Source: Hydractinia symbiolongicarpus
Taxonomy: Eukaryota > Cnidaria > Hydrozoa > Anthoathecata > Hydractiniidae
Length of the DNA stretch: 64,000 bases
NCBI RefSeq assembly: GCF_029227915.1
Contig: NC_079875.1
Location: forward strand, 26,358,001 to 26,422,000
Direction: 5' to 3'
Shown: one piece after another, positions 1-10,365 of the stretch
How positions within the stretch are numbered: position 1 is the first letter of the stretch
Layout: each line of letters opens with the position of its first letter
The notes under the pieces: generated by a model
The model's input: only the letters and a program-made list of their open reading frames with translations
Databases searched by the model: none
Told to the model about the DNA's origin: nothing
Position numbers and translations under genes: made by a program

Positions 1-83
1 AAATCAACTCTGATATTGGGGGAAGGGGGGTACACTGAATTTTCACTGGAATGACATTTTGCCACTTATTTTGTCTGGGATTG
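1..83. repeat. Right half of palindromic terminal module (cut by window edge)
   Basis: This is the G-rich arm of the 189-bp palindrome, ending in GGGATTG before TCTGAAAATTGG. The left arm lies before the window start. It is the left boundary of unit 1. Confidence 0.8.
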
Positions 84-498
84 TCTGAAAATTGGAAAAA
101 AAAAATTGAACAGAGGTTTCCTTACCAGGTTCAAAACAGTTCAAAAATGAAAAAAGTCTTAACATACTCTAAATAAGACTGCTCCAACACATCTTGTATC
201 AAACAGCTAGCCCATGTGGCCATGTGCTTGGTAGCCATCTTTTATTCAAAATTCAGTACTTTTACATGAGGAATGAAATGTAAACAAACAGTAATGGTAG
301 AGTTTACTGTGTGATTCATACAAATTGAGTTTCTGAGCTACATAATACATATTTTTACAAGTTGGAGGCTAAGGTGTGCTCCCTTCAAATCAACATAAGC
401 TAGCCTAAATAAAAAAAACTGCAAATAATGATATAAACTACAAGAATTTTATATACAAACGCACGCCTTATGTTTTCAGTTTTAAAAGTTTAATAGGC

Positions 499-720
499 AT
501 GAGCGCCGACAACAGTTTTGAAAAATTGGACTTTACACAAAATTTATCGAATCGTGACAATAGAAGAGCTTATTTGATAACATATTCACAAGCAGACATG
601 GAAAAGGTCCCCAACACTCAGCGTTTCTCCGAGATAATTCTTGAGGCATTTCACAACGGGGCCAGCTGCTTTGCAAAACTTGTTTTGTTAGGTTCTGAGT
701 ATGATAGCAATAGTTTCTAA
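499..720 (+). CDS. 73-aa ORF, Rep-like N-terminal fragment (unit 1)
   Basis: The ORF starts at a true ATG (ATGAGCGCCG) and encodes 73 residues. Residues about 22-55 (RRAYLITYSQADMEKVP, then SEIILEAF) look to me like the start of a HUH-type Rep-like protein family common in cnidarian genomes. The His-rich metal motif that should follow is absent, and the ORF ends in an unrelated tail (LVLLGSEYDSNSF). It lies just upstream of the GTCACC iteron cluster and points towards the opposing transposase. It is kept open in all nine units, but those copies are so alike that this is weak evidence of selection. Family assignment is from memory; a small protein of its own is the alternative. Confidence 0.45.
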   Translation: MSADNSFEKLDFTQNLSNRDNRRAYLITYSQADMEKVPNTQRFSEIILEAFHNGASCFAKLVLLGSEYDSNSF

Positions 721-727
721 TTGTTTT

Positions 728-944
728 GTCACATGTCACCAACATGTCACCAACGAGTCACCAACATGTTACCAGTGAAAATGACAAAAAAGACACATGT
801 CACCACATGTCACCAAACAGTATTATAATAGTATTAGTATATTTTATATTATTAGTGGTGACGTGTGGTGACGCGTCATTTTGGTGGGCATGTATTGGTG
901 ACATGTTGGTGACTTGTTGGTGACGCATTGGTGACGGGTGACCC
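728..944. repeat. Inverted GTCACC/GGTGAC iteron cluster (unit 1)
   Basis: The left arm carries five or more copies of a motif like CATGTCACCAA; the right arm carries the inverse, TTGGTGACATG. About 60 bp of AT-rich sequence (TATTATAATAGTATTAGTAT) separates the arms. The repeat step is about 11 bp. It sits between the 73-aa ORF and the 3' end of the transposase gene. Iterated inverted sites of this kind often bind a transposase or replication protein; that role is inferred here. Confidence 0.85.
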
Positions 945-1009
945 TAAACCTACAAATGGAAAATCACACTATATAAAACATTTCTCCCAACAAAAAAATG
1001 AAAAGTAAT

Positions 1010-2098
1010 TTAATACTTGGTTCTGTTGCCTTTTCCTTGAACCACAAGCTTCAGTCGCTTTGGTATTGACTCGATCGTTCTGTTTATAATGTCGGTAGAA
1101 AAGTTTTCGATAGTGCGTTTTACCCTTTGGCAAAATTGCTTGTAGCTCTCTGGTGTCAGTTGCATTCGTAGGGCATCATCACGAATCTGCTTCTTTACAA
1201 GGTGAAAAACATTCTCTATAGGATTGAGATCCGGGGAACGTGCTGGAATCACGAACATCGTGCAATTTATGGAAGCCATTGCCTTTTTCGCAGCCTTTGA
1301 AACTTGTCGCGGATCTCCATCTTGCAAAAATGTATGGCATTGAGGATTGACAGTACGTGTAAATGTTTTTGGAAAATGCGTTTTCACAAATTCAGCAAAG
1401 GTTTTTCCAGTCAGTTTGTCTTCCATTTGTTCACAAAGAACTACGCCACGATCGTAAGATATTCCAACAAAAAACTGAGCCATTTTGCCCCCACTCCCTT
1501 CCTTCTTGCCTTTTGTGGTTTGACTATAACCTTCTTTTGCGAGTCTCCAAGTCATTGCGCCAGCTCCTCGAGCCTCTCCGTGCGGATTGCTTTTGTGACC
1601 AAAACTCACCCCATCAAAATAAAACGCAATTTCATATTTCCAAAAATCAGTTCCCACAGGAAGCATTTCTCTTGCAAATGCAAGTCTCTTGACCTTGTCG
1701 GTTTTCGTGACGAGACCTTTCTTTCGAGCTTGACGATAATTATATCCATGTTTGTGTAAGCAACGACGTACTGTTCTTGTTGATACATGTGCCAGGTTCG
1801 CTTCTTCTTGAATGCGCTTGGATGAAAATTGATTCCGCTCCTCGCGAAGTCTTGTTATCGTTCTAAGTACGGTACGTTCATCGCGAACTGTCAATTTCCT
1901 TGGTCTTCCAGTGTTGTTGTGTCGCTTGTCTTTACGACCGAGCTCATGTTTCATGTGTCGGTGTATGCTGCGGAAGGCAAATTGAGGAAACATTTTTTTT
2001 ATTTCTCCACCCGTCATTTCGTTTTGTTGATGAAGTACCTTAAAGTACGTCGACATTTCAGGCGTAATCTTTTTGGTGATGTTGCGTTGCTGTTGCAT
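1010..2098 (-). CDS. Tc1/mariner-type DD34E transposase (unit 1)
   Basis: The predicted enzyme cuts and joins the ends of its own element at TA sites in the nucleus. The frame is open from 2170, but only with a GTG start and an in-frame ATG-TAA just upstream, so I start at the first ATG (2096-2098), giving 362 aa, close to the usual 340-350 aa. In this numbering, paired helix-turn-helix regions lie at about 15-50 and 73-112, a GRPR AT-hook-like motif at 64-67, and the catalytic triad at D162 (FYFDG), D260 (FLQDGDP) and E295 (SPDLNPIENVF) with exactly 34 residues between D260 and E295. No frameshift or stop is present, so it could be active. The basic tail (GKGNRTKY) ends the protein. Gly at residue 31. 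Confidence 0.93.
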   Translation of the reverse strand: MQQQRNITKKITPEMSTYFKVLHQQNEMTGGEIKKMFPQFAFRSIHRHMKHELGRKDKRHNNTGRPRKLTVRDERTVLRTITRLREERNQFSSKRIQEEANLAHVSTRTVRRCLHKHGYNYRQARKKGLVTKTDKVKRLAFAREMLPVGTDFWKYEIAFYFDGVSFGHKSNPHGEARGAGAMTWRLAKEGYSQTTKGKKEGSGGKMAQFFVGISYDRGVVLCEQMEDKLTGKTFAEFVKTHFPKTFTRTVNPQCHTFLQDGDPRQVSKAAKKAMASINCTMFVIPARSPDLNPIENVFHLVKKQIRDDALRMQLTPESYKQFCQRVKRTIENFSTDIINRTIESIPKRLKLVVQGKGNRTKY

Positions 2099-2647
2099 TT
2101 TGTTATTTATAGCTTTATATCTGAAAGTACAAGTTTTGTTAGAAGCAAACTGAAATTTTAATGTGGTCACCAGTACGGAACGCTTTGTTTACATATGTTT
2201 TTGTCCTGAATCTGAACACGAAAATACAAACAAACGTTGAAGCGAACGTTCAAATTTACCGTTTAACATTAACATGCTAAATCAACACGTGTAAATGTAA
2301 ACGCAGCTGTTTCGCACTGGTATATACAGTTTTTAGTACGTTAATATGCACATAAGACTTTAATAGAGAGATTATTTATCGGATTTGTTTGTATATAGCA
2401 AAAAAAAAAAGAAAACGGTATATTTTTATCACAAAGGCGAAGTTTATGCGTCGAATTCTTCCCTGGAGGCACGGGAAACTGTACGCAAGCCGAGTGTCAC
2501 CTGCAAAATTGAAGAGATATTTTGCCTTTCAGAACATTTGTTGTTATCATTAACACAAAATATCACTTCACAAAGTACCAAGTTAAATGCCGGACAAAAT
2601 CGAAAAAGTTGAAACTGAACTCGGAAAAAGTCTAAACTTGTCTCAGA

Positions 2648-2836
2648 CAATCCCAGACAAAATATAGTGGCAATTTTCACAGAATACAGTTTCTCTCACC
2701 CTCCTCCCCCATATCAGTGTTGCTTCTATGCGTCAGGGCACAAAACAAGGCCTAAATCAACTCTGATATTGGGGGAAGGGGGGTACACTGAATTTTCACT
2801 GGAATGACATTTTTCCACTTATTTTGTCTGGGATTG
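2648..2836. repeat. 189-bp palindromic module, unit 1/2 junction
   Basis: It begins CAATCCCAGACAAAATATAG and ends TTATTTTGTCTGGGATTG. Inside, CACCCTCCTCCCCCATATCAG pairs roughly with CTGATATTGGGGGAAGGGG. It is both the right end of unit 1 and the left end of unit 2. The spacer between arms contains GCTTCTATGCGTCAGGGCAC. Confidence 0.88.
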
Positions 2837-3250
2837 TCTGAAAATTGGAAAAAAAAATTGAACAGAGGTTTCCTTACCAGGTTCAAAACAGTTCAAAAAT
2901 GAAAAAAGTCTTAACATACTCTAAATAAGACTGCTCCAACACATCTTGTATCAAACAGCTAGCCCATGTGGCCATGTGCTTGGTAGCCATCTTTTATTCA
3001 AAATTCAGTACTTTTACATGAGGAATGAAATGTAAACAAACAGTAATGGTAGAGTTTACTGTGTGATTCATACAAATTGAGTTTCTGAGCTACATAATAC
3101 ATATTTTTACAAGTTGGAGGCTAAGGTGTGCTCCCTTCAAATCAACATAAGCTAGCCTAAATAAAAAAAACTGCAAATAATGATATAAACTACAAGAATT
3201 TTATATACAAACGCACGCCTTATGTTTTCAGTTTTAAAAGTTTAATAGGC

Positions 3251-3472
3251 ATGAGCGCCGACAACAGTTTTGAAAAATTGGACTTTACACAAAATTTATC
3301 GAATCGTGACAATAGAAGAGCTTATTTGATAACATATTCACAAGCAGACATGGAAAAGGTCCCCAACACTCAGCGTTTCTCCGAGATAATTCTTGAGGCA
3401 TTTCACAACGGGGCCAGCTGCTTTGCAAAACTTGTTTTGTTAGGTTCTGAGTATGATAGCAATAGTTTCTAA
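3251..3472 (+). CDS. 73-aa Rep-like N-terminal fragment (unit 2)
   Basis: Identical in protein sequence to the copy at 499-720, with the same ATG and position relative to the iterons. Confidence 0.43.
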   Translation: MSADNSFEKLDFTQNLSNRDNRRAYLITYSQADMEKVPNTQRFSEIILEAFHNGASCFAKLVLLGSEYDSNSF

Positions 3473-3479
3473 TTGTTTT

Positions 3480-3696
3480 GTCACATGTCACCAACATGTC
3501 ACCAACGAGTCACCAACATGTTACCAGTGAAAATGACAAAAAAGACACATGTCACCACATGTCACCAAACAGTATTATAATAGTATTAGTATATTTTATA
3601 TTATTAGTGGTGACGTGTGGTGACGCGTCATTTTGGTGGGCATGTATTGGTGACATGTTGGTGACTTGTTGGTGACGCATTGGTGACGGGTGACCC
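3480..3696. repeat. Inverted GTCACC/GGTGAC iteron cluster (unit 2)
   Basis: Same length and arrangement as at 728-944. Confidence 0.85.
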
Positions 3697-3761
3697 TAAA
3701 CCTACAAATGGAAAATCACACTATATAAAACATTTCTCCCAACAAAAAAATGAAAAGTAAT

Positions 3762-4850
3762 TTAATACTTGGTTCTGTTGCCTTTTCCTTGAACCACAAG
3801 CTTCAGTCGCTTTGGTATTGACTCGATCGTTCTGTTTATAATGTCGGTAGAAAAGTTTTCGATAGTGCGTTTTACCCTTTGGCAAAATTGCTTGTAGCTC
3901 TCTGGTGTCAGTTGCATTCGTAGGGCATCATCACGAATCTGCTTCTTTACAAGGTGAAAAACATTCTCTATAGGATTGAGATCCGGGGAACGTGCTGGAA
4001 TCACGAACATCGTGCAATTTATGGAAGCCATTGCCTTTTTCGCAGCCTTTGAAACTTGTCGCGGATCTCCATCTTGCAAAAATGTATGGCATTGAGGATT
4101 GACAGTACGTGTAAATGTTTTTGGAAAATGCGTTTTCACAAATTCAGCAAAGGTTTTTCCAGTCAGTTTGTCTTCCATTTGTTCACAAAGAACTACGCCA
4201 CGATCGTAAGATATTCCAACAAAAAACTGAGCCATTTTGCCCCCACTCCCTTCCTTCTTGCCTTTTGCGGTTTGACTATAACCTTCTTTTGCGAGTCTCC
4301 AAGTCATTGCGCCAGCTCCTCGAGCCTCTCCGTGCGGATTGCTTTTGTGACCAAAACTCACCCCATCAAAATAAAACGCAATTTCATATTTCCAAAAATC
4401 AGTTCCCACAGGAAGCATTTCTCTTGCAAATGCAAGTCTCTTGACCTTGTCGGTTTTCGTGACGAGACCTTTCTTTCGAGCTTGACGATAATTATATCCA
4501 TGTTTGTGTAAGCAACGACGTACTGTTCTTGTTGATACATGTGCCAGGTTCGCTTCTTCTTGAATGCGCTTGGATGAAAATTGATTCCGCTCCTCGCGAA
4601 GTCTTGTTATCGTTCTAAGTACGGTACGTTCATCGCGAACTGTCAATTTCCTTGGTCTTCCAGTGTTGTTGTGTCGCTTGTCTTTACGACCGAGCTCATG
4701 TTTCATGTGTCGGTGTATGCTGCGGAAGGCAAATTGAGGAAACATTTTTTTTATTTCTGCACCCGTCATTTCGTTTTGTTGATGAAGTACCTTAAAGTAC
4801 GTCGACATTTCAGGCGTAATCTTTTTGGTGATGTTGCGTTGCTGTTGCAT
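3762..4850 (-). CDS. Tc1/mariner-type transposase (unit 2)
   Basis: Intact 362-aa copy with the full D162/D260/E295 triad. It differs from unit 1 at residue 31 (Ala instead of Gly) and residue 195 (SQTAKG instead of SQTTKG). Unit 5 has the same two changes, which marks a shared higher-order repeat. Confidence 0.93.
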   Translation of the reverse strand: MQQQRNITKKITPEMSTYFKVLHQQNEMTGAEIKKMFPQFAFRSIHRHMKHELGRKDKRHNNTGRPRKLTVRDERTVLRTITRLREERNQFSSKRIQEEANLAHVSTRTVRRCLHKHGYNYRQARKKGLVTKTDKVKRLAFAREMLPVGTDFWKYEIAFYFDGVSFGHKSNPHGEARGAGAMTWRLAKEGYSQTAKGKKEGSGGKMAQFFVGISYDRGVVLCEQMEDKLTGKTFAEFVKTHFPKTFTRTVNPQCHTFLQDGDPRQVSKAAKKAMASINCTMFVIPARSPDLNPIENVFHLVKKQIRDDALRMQLTPESYKQFCQRVKRTIENFSTDIINRTIESIPKRLKLVVQGKGNRTKY

Positions 4851-5399
4851 TTTGTTATTTATAGCTTTATATCTGAAAGTACAAGTTTTGTTAGAAGCAA
4901 ACTGAAATTTTAATGTGGTCACCAGTACGGAACGCTTTGTTTACATATGTTTTTGTCCTGAATCTGAACACGAAAATACAAACAAACGTTGAAGCGAACG
5001 TTCAAATTTACCGTTTAACATTAACATGCTAAATCAACACGTGTAAATGTAAACGCAGCTGTTTCGCACTGGTATATACAGTTTTTAGTACGTTAATATG
5101 CACATAAGACTTTAATAGAGAGATTATTTATCGGATTAGTTTGTATATAGCAAAAAAAAAAAGAAAACGGTATATTTTTATCACAAAGGCGAAGTTTATG
5201 CGTCGAATACTTCCCTGGAGGCACGGGAAACTGTACGCAAGCCGAGTGTCACCTGCAAAATTGAAGAGATATTTTGCCTTTCAGAACATTTGTTGTTATC
5301 ATTAACACAAAATATCACTTCACAAAGTACCAAGTTAAATGCCGGACAAAATCGAAAAAGTTGAAACTGAACTCGGAAAAAGTCTAAACTTGTCTCAGA

Positions 5400-5588
5400 C
5401 AATCCCAGACAAAATATAGTGGCAATTTTCACAGAATACAGTTTCTCTCACCCTCCTCCCCCATATCAGTGTTGCTTCTATGCGTCAGGGCACAAAACAA
5501 GGCCTAAATCAACTCTGATATTGGGGGAAGGGGGGTACACTGAATTTTCACTGGAATGACATTTTGCCACTTATTTTGTCTGGGATTG
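5400..5588. repeat. 189-bp palindromic module, unit 2/3 junction
   Basis: CAATCCCAGAC...GTCTGGGATTG, with the same C-rich and G-rich arms as at 2648-2836. The G-rich arm reads 'acattttgccac' here instead of 'acatttttccac'. Confidence 0.88.
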
Positions 5589-6003
5589 TCTGAAAATTGG
5601 AAAAAAAAAATTGAACAGAGGTTTCCTTACCAGGTTCAAAACAGTTCAAAAATGAAAAAAGTCTTAACATACTCTAAATAAGACTGCTCCAACACATCTT
5701 GTATCAAACAGCTAGCCCATGTGGCCATGTGCTTGGTAGCCATCTTTTATTCAAAATTCAGTACTTTTACATGAGGAATGAAATGTAAACAAACAGTAAT
5801 GGTAGAGTTTACTGTGTGATTCATACAAATTGAGTTTCTGAGCTACATAATACATATTTTTACAAGTTGGAGGCTAAGGTGTGCTCCCTTCAAATCAACA
5901 TAAGCTAGCCTAAATAAAAAAAACTGCAAATAATGATATAAACTACAAGAATTTTATATACAAACGCACGCCTTATGTTTTCAGTTTTAAAAGTTTAATA
6001 GGC

Positions 6004-6225
6004 ATGAGCGCCGACAACAGTTTTGAAAAATTGGACTTTACACAAAATTTATCGAATCGTGACAATAGAAGAGCTTATTTGATAACATATTCACAAGCAG
6101 ACATGGAAAAGGTCCCCAACACTCAGCGTTTCTCCGAGATAATTCTTGAGGCATTTCACAACGGGGCCAGCTGCTTTGCAAAACTTGTTTTGTTAGGTTC
6201 TGAGTATGATAGCAATAGTTTCTAA
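6004..6225 (+). CDS. 73-aa Rep-like N-terminal fragment (unit 3)
   Basis: Protein identical to the unit 1 copy. Confidence 0.43.
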   Translation: MSADNSFEKLDFTQNLSNRDNRRAYLITYSQADMEKVPNTQRFSEIILEAFHNGASCFAKLVLLGSEYDSNSF

Positions 6226-6232
6226 TTGTTTT

Positions 6233-6449
6233 GTCACATGTCACCAACATGTCACCAACGAGTCACCAACATGTTACCAGTGAAAATGACAAAAAAGACA
6301 CATGTCACCACATGTCACCAAACAGTATTATAATAGTATTAGTATATTTTATATTATTAGTGGTGACGTGTGGTGACGCGTCATTTTGGTGGGCATGTAT
6401 TGGTGACATGTTGGTGACTTGTTGGTGACGCATTGGTGACGGGTGACCC
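6233..6449. repeat. Inverted GTCACC/GGTGAC iteron cluster (unit 3)
   Basis: Same arrangement and length as in unit 1. Confidence 0.85.
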
Positions 6450-6514
6450 TAAACCTACAAATGGAAAATCACACTATATAAAACATTTCTCCCAACAAAA
6501 AAATGAAAAGTAAT

Positions 6515-7603
6515 TTAATACTTGGTTCTGTTGCCTTTTCCTTGAACCACAAGCTTCAGTCGCTTTGGTATTGACTCGATCGTTCTGTTTATAATGTCGG
6601 TAGAAAAGTTTTCGATAGTGCGTTTTACCCTTTGGCAAAATTGCTTGTAGCTCTCTGGTGTCAGTTGCATTCGTAGGGCATCATCACGAATCTGCTTCTT
6701 TACAAGGTGAAAAACATTCTCTATAGGATTGAGATCCGGGGAACGTGCTGGAATCACGAACATCGTGCAATTTATGGAAGCCATTGCCTTTTTCGCAGCC
6801 TTTGAAACTTGTCGCGGATCTCCATCTTGCAAAAATGTATGGCATTGAGGATTGACAGTACGTGTAAATGTTTTTGGAAAATGCGTTTTCACAAATTCAG
6901 CAAAGGTTTTTCCAGTCAGTTTGTCTTCCATTTGTTCACAAAGAACTACGCCACGATCGTAAGATATTCCAACAAAAAACTGAGCCATTTTGCCCCCACT
7001 CCCTTCCTTCTTGCCTTTTGTGGTTTGACTATAACCTTCTTTTGCGAGTCTCCAAGTCATTGCGCCAGCTCCTCGAGCCTCTCCGTGCGGATTGCTTTTG
7101 TGACCAAAACTCACCCCATCAAAATAAAACGCAATTTCATATTTCCAAAAATCAGTTCCCACAGGAAGCATTTTTCTTGCAAATGCAAGTCTCTTGACCT
7201 TGTCGGTTTTCGTGACGAGACCTTTCTTTCGAGCTTGACGATAATTATATCCATGTTTGTGTAAGCAACGACGTACTGTTCTTGTTGATACATGTGCCAG
7301 GTTCGCTTCTTCTTGAATGCGCTTGGATGAAAATTGATTCCGCTCCTCGCGAAGTCTTGTTATCGTTCTAAGTACGGTACGTTCATCGCGAACTGACAAT
7401 TTCCTTGGTCTTCCAGTGTTGTTGTGTCGCTTGTCTTTACGACCGAGCTCATGTTTCATGTGTCGGTGTATGCTGCGGAAGGCAAATTGAGGAAACATTT
7501 TTTTTATTTCTGCACCCGTCATTTCGTTTTGTTGATGAAGTACCTTAAAGTACGTCGACATTTCAGGCGTAATCTTTTTGGTGATGTTGCGTTGCTGTTG
7601 CAT
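6515..7603 (-). CDS. Tc1/mariner-type transposase (unit 3)
   Basis: Intact 362-aa copy with two private substitutions, T70S next to the GRPRKL motif and E144K (FARKML). Ala is at residue 31. The catalytic residues are unchanged. Confidence 0.93.
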   Translation of the reverse strand: MQQQRNITKKITPEMSTYFKVLHQQNEMTGAEIKKMFPQFAFRSIHRHMKHELGRKDKRHNNTGRPRKLSVRDERTVLRTITRLREERNQFSSKRIQEEANLAHVSTRTVRRCLHKHGYNYRQARKKGLVTKTDKVKRLAFARKMLPVGTDFWKYEIAFYFDGVSFGHKSNPHGEARGAGAMTWRLAKEGYSQTTKGKKEGSGGKMAQFFVGISYDRGVVLCEQMEDKLTGKTFAEFVKTHFPKTFTRTVNPQCHTFLQDGDPRQVSKAAKKAMASINCTMFVIPARSPDLNPIENVFHLVKKQIRDDALRMQLTPESYKQFCQRVKRTIENFSTDIINRTIESIPKRLKLVVQGKGNRTKY

Positions 7604-8152
7604 TTTGTTATTTATAGCTTTATATCTGAAAGTACAAGTTTTGTTAGAAGCAAACTGAAATTTTAATGTGGTCACCAGTACGGAACGCTTTGTTTACATA
7701 TGTTTTTGTCCTGAATCTGAACACGAAAATACAAACAAACGTTGAAGCGAACGTCCAAATTTACCGTTTAACATTAACATGCTAAATCAACACGTGTAAA
7801 TGTAAACGCAGCTGTTTCGCACTGGTATATACAGTTTTTAGTACGTTAATATGCACATAAGACTTTAATAGAGAGATTATTTATCGGATTTATTTGTATA
7901 TAGCAAAAAAAAAAAGAAAACGGTATATTTTTATCACAAAGGCGAAGTTTATGCGTCGAATTCTTCCCTGGAGGCACGGGAAACTGTACGCAAGCCGAGT
8001 GTCACCTGCAAAATTGAAGAGATATTTTGCCTTTCAGAACATTTGTTGTTATCATTAACACAAAATATCACTTCACAAAGTACCAAGTTAAATGCCGGAC
8101 AAAATCGAAAAAGTTGAAACTGAACTCGGAAAAAGTCTAAACTTGTCTCAGA

Positions 8153-8341
8153 CAATCCCAGACAAAATATAGTGGCAATTTTCACAGAATACAGTTTCTC
8201 TCACCCTCCTCCCCCATATCAGTGTTGCTTCTATGCGTCAGGGCACAAAACAAGGCCTAAATCAACTCTGATATTGGGGGAAGGGGGGTACACTGAATTT
8301 TCACTGGAATGACATTTTGCCACTTATTTTGTCTGGGATTG
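8153..8341. repeat. 189-bp palindromic module, unit 3/4 junction
   Basis: Same 189-bp palindrome, ending GGGATTG at 8341; the A-run that follows is shorter (7 A) than in other units. Confidence 0.88.
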
Positions 8342-8754
8342 TCTGAAAATTGGAAAAAAAATTGAACAGAGGTTTCCTTACCAGGTTCAAAACAGTTCAA
8401 AAATGAAAAAAGTCTTAACATACTCTAAATAAGACTGCTCCAACACATCTTGTATCAAACAGCTAGCCCATGTGGCCATGTTCTTGGTAGCCATCTTTTA
8501 TTCAAAATTCAGTACTTTTACATGAGGAATGAAATGTAAACAAACAGTAATGGTAGAGTTTACTGTGTGATTCATACAAATTGAGTTTCTGAGCTACATA
8601 ATACATATTTTTACAAGTTGGAGGCTAAGGTGTGCTCCCTTCAAATCAACATAAGCTAGCCTAAATAAAAAAAACTGCAAATAATGATATAAACTACAAG
8701 AATTTTATATACAAACGCACGCCTTATGTTTTCAGTTTTAAAAGTTTAATAGAC

Positions 8755-8976
8755 ATGAGCGCCGACAACAGTTTTGAAAAATTGGACTTTACACAAAATT
8801 TATCGAATCGTGACAATAGAAGAGCTTATTTGATAACATATTCACAAGCAGACATGGAAAAGGTCCCCAACACTCAGCGTTTCTCCGAGATAATTCTTGA
8901 GGCATTTCACAACGGGGCCAGCTGCTTTGCAAAACTTGTTTTGTTAGGTTCTGAGTATGATAGCAATAGTTTCTAA
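8755..8976 (+). CDS. 73-aa Rep-like N-terminal fragment (unit 4)
   Basis: Protein identical to the unit 1 copy. The base before the ATG context differs (AATAGACATGAG instead of AATAGGCATGAG). Confidence 0.43.
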   Translation: MSADNSFEKLDFTQNLSNRDNRRAYLITYSQADMEKVPNTQRFSEIILEAFHNGASCFAKLVLLGSEYDSNSF

Positions 8977-8983
8977 TTGTTTT

Positions 8984-9211
8984 GTCACATGTCACCAACA
9001 TGTCACCAACGAGTCACCAACATGTTACCAGTGAAAATGACAAAAAAGACACATGTCACCACATGTCACCAAACAGTATTATAATAGTATTAGTATATTT
9101 TATATTATTAGTGGTGACGTGTGGTGACGCGTCATTTTGGTGGGCATGTATTGGTGACATGTTGGTGACATGTTGGTGACTTGTTGGTGACGCATTGGTG
9201 ACGGGTGACCC
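8984..9211. repeat. Inverted iteron cluster with one extra 11-bp iteron (unit 4)
   Basis: The right arm has one additional ACATGTTGGTG (about 9168-9178), so this cluster is 11 bp longer than in other units. This shows the iterons gain or lose copies in whole steps. Confidence 0.85.
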
Positions 9212-9276
9212 TAAACCTACAAATGGAAAATCACACTATATAAAACATTTCTCCCAACAAAAAAATGAAAAGTAAT

Positions 9277-10365
9277 TTAATACTTGGTTCTGTTGCCTTT
9301 TCCTTGAACCACAAGCTTCAGTCGCTTTGGTATTGACTCGATCGTTCTGTTTATAATGTCGGTAGAAAAGTTTTCGATAGTGCGTTTTACCCTTTGGCAA
9401 AATTGCTTGTAGCTCTCTGGTGTCAGTTGCATTCGTAGGGCATCATCACGAATCTGCTTCTTTACAAGGTGAAAAACATTCTCTATAGGATTGAGATCCG
9501 GGGAACGTGCTGGAATCACGAACATCGTGCAATTTATGGAAGCCATTGCCTTTTTCGCAGCCTTTGAAACTTGTCGCGGATCTCCATCTTGCAAAAATGT
9601 ATGGCATTGAGGATTGACAGTACGTGTAAATGTTTTTGGAAAATGCGTTTTCACAAATTCAGCAAAGGTTTTTCCAGTCAGTTTGTCTTCCATTTGTTCA
9701 CAAAGAACTACGCCACGATCGTAAGATATTCCAACAAAAAACTGAGCCATTTTGCCCCCACTCCCTTCCTTCTTGCCTTTTGTGGTTTGACTATAACCTT
9801 CTTTTGCGAGTCTCCAAGTCATTGCGCCAGCTCCTCGAGCCTCTCCGTGCGGATTGCTTTTGTGACCAAAACTCACCCCATCAAAATAAAACGCAATTTC
9901 ATATTTCCAAAAATCAGTTCCCACAGGAAGCATTTCTCTTGCAAATGCAAGTCTCTTGACCTTGTCGGTTTTCGTGACGAGACCTTTCTTTCGAGCTTGA
10001 CGATAATTATATCCATGTTTGTGTAAGCAACGACGTACTGTTCTTGTTGATACATGTGCCAGGTTCGCTTCTTCTTGAATGCGCTTGGATGAAAATTGAT
10101 TCCGCTCCTCGCGAAGTCTTGTTATCGTTCTAAGTACGGTACGTTCATCGCGAACTGTCAATTTCCTTGGTCTTCCAGTGTTGTTGTGTCGCTTGTCTTT
10201 ACGACCGAGCTCATGTTTCATGTGTCGGTGTATGCTGCGGAAGGCAAATTGAGGAAACATTTTTTTTATTTCTCCACCCGTCATTTCGTTTTGTTGATGA
10301 AGTACCTTAAAGTACGTCGACATTTCAGGCGTAATCTTTTTGGTGATGTTGCGTTGCTGTTGCAT
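9277..10365 (-). CDS. Tc1/mariner-type transposase (unit 4)
   Basis: Intact 362-aa copy. The protein is identical to unit 1, including Gly31 and Thr195, and lies exactly 8267 bp from it. Confidence 0.93.
   Translation of the reverse strand: MQQQRNITKKITPEMSTYFKVLHQQNEMTGGEIKKMFPQFAFRSIHRHMKHELGRKDKRHNNTGRPRKLTVRDERTVLRTITRLREERNQFSSKRIQEEANLAHVSTRTVRRCLHKHGYNYRQARKKGLVTKTDKVKRLAFAREMLPVGTDFWKYEIAFYFDGVSFGHKSNPHGEARGAGAMTWRLAKEGYSQTTKGKKEGSGGKMAQFFVGISYDRGVVLCEQMEDKLTGKTFAEFVKTHFPKTFTRTVNPQCHTFLQDGDPRQVSKAAKKAMASINCTMFVIPARSPDLNPIENVFHLVKKQIRDDALRMQLTPESYKQFCQRVKRTIENFSTDIINRTIESIPKRLKLVVQGKGNRTKY

Noticed and set aside
728-944. CRISPR-like array
   Set aside because: The repeats are only 8-11 bp, run in inverted halves without unique spacers, and the DNA is eukaryotic.
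1304-1759. Plus-strand 151-aa and 109-aa frames inside every transposase gene
   Set aside because: They are antisense shadows of the minus-strand transposase and change with it; no domain is recognisable.
2096-2170. 24 extra N-terminal residues of the transposase from a GTG at 2170
   Set aside because: GTG is not a normal start in animal genes and an ATG-TAA lies just upstream in frame; the ATG at 2096-2098 gives a normal family length.
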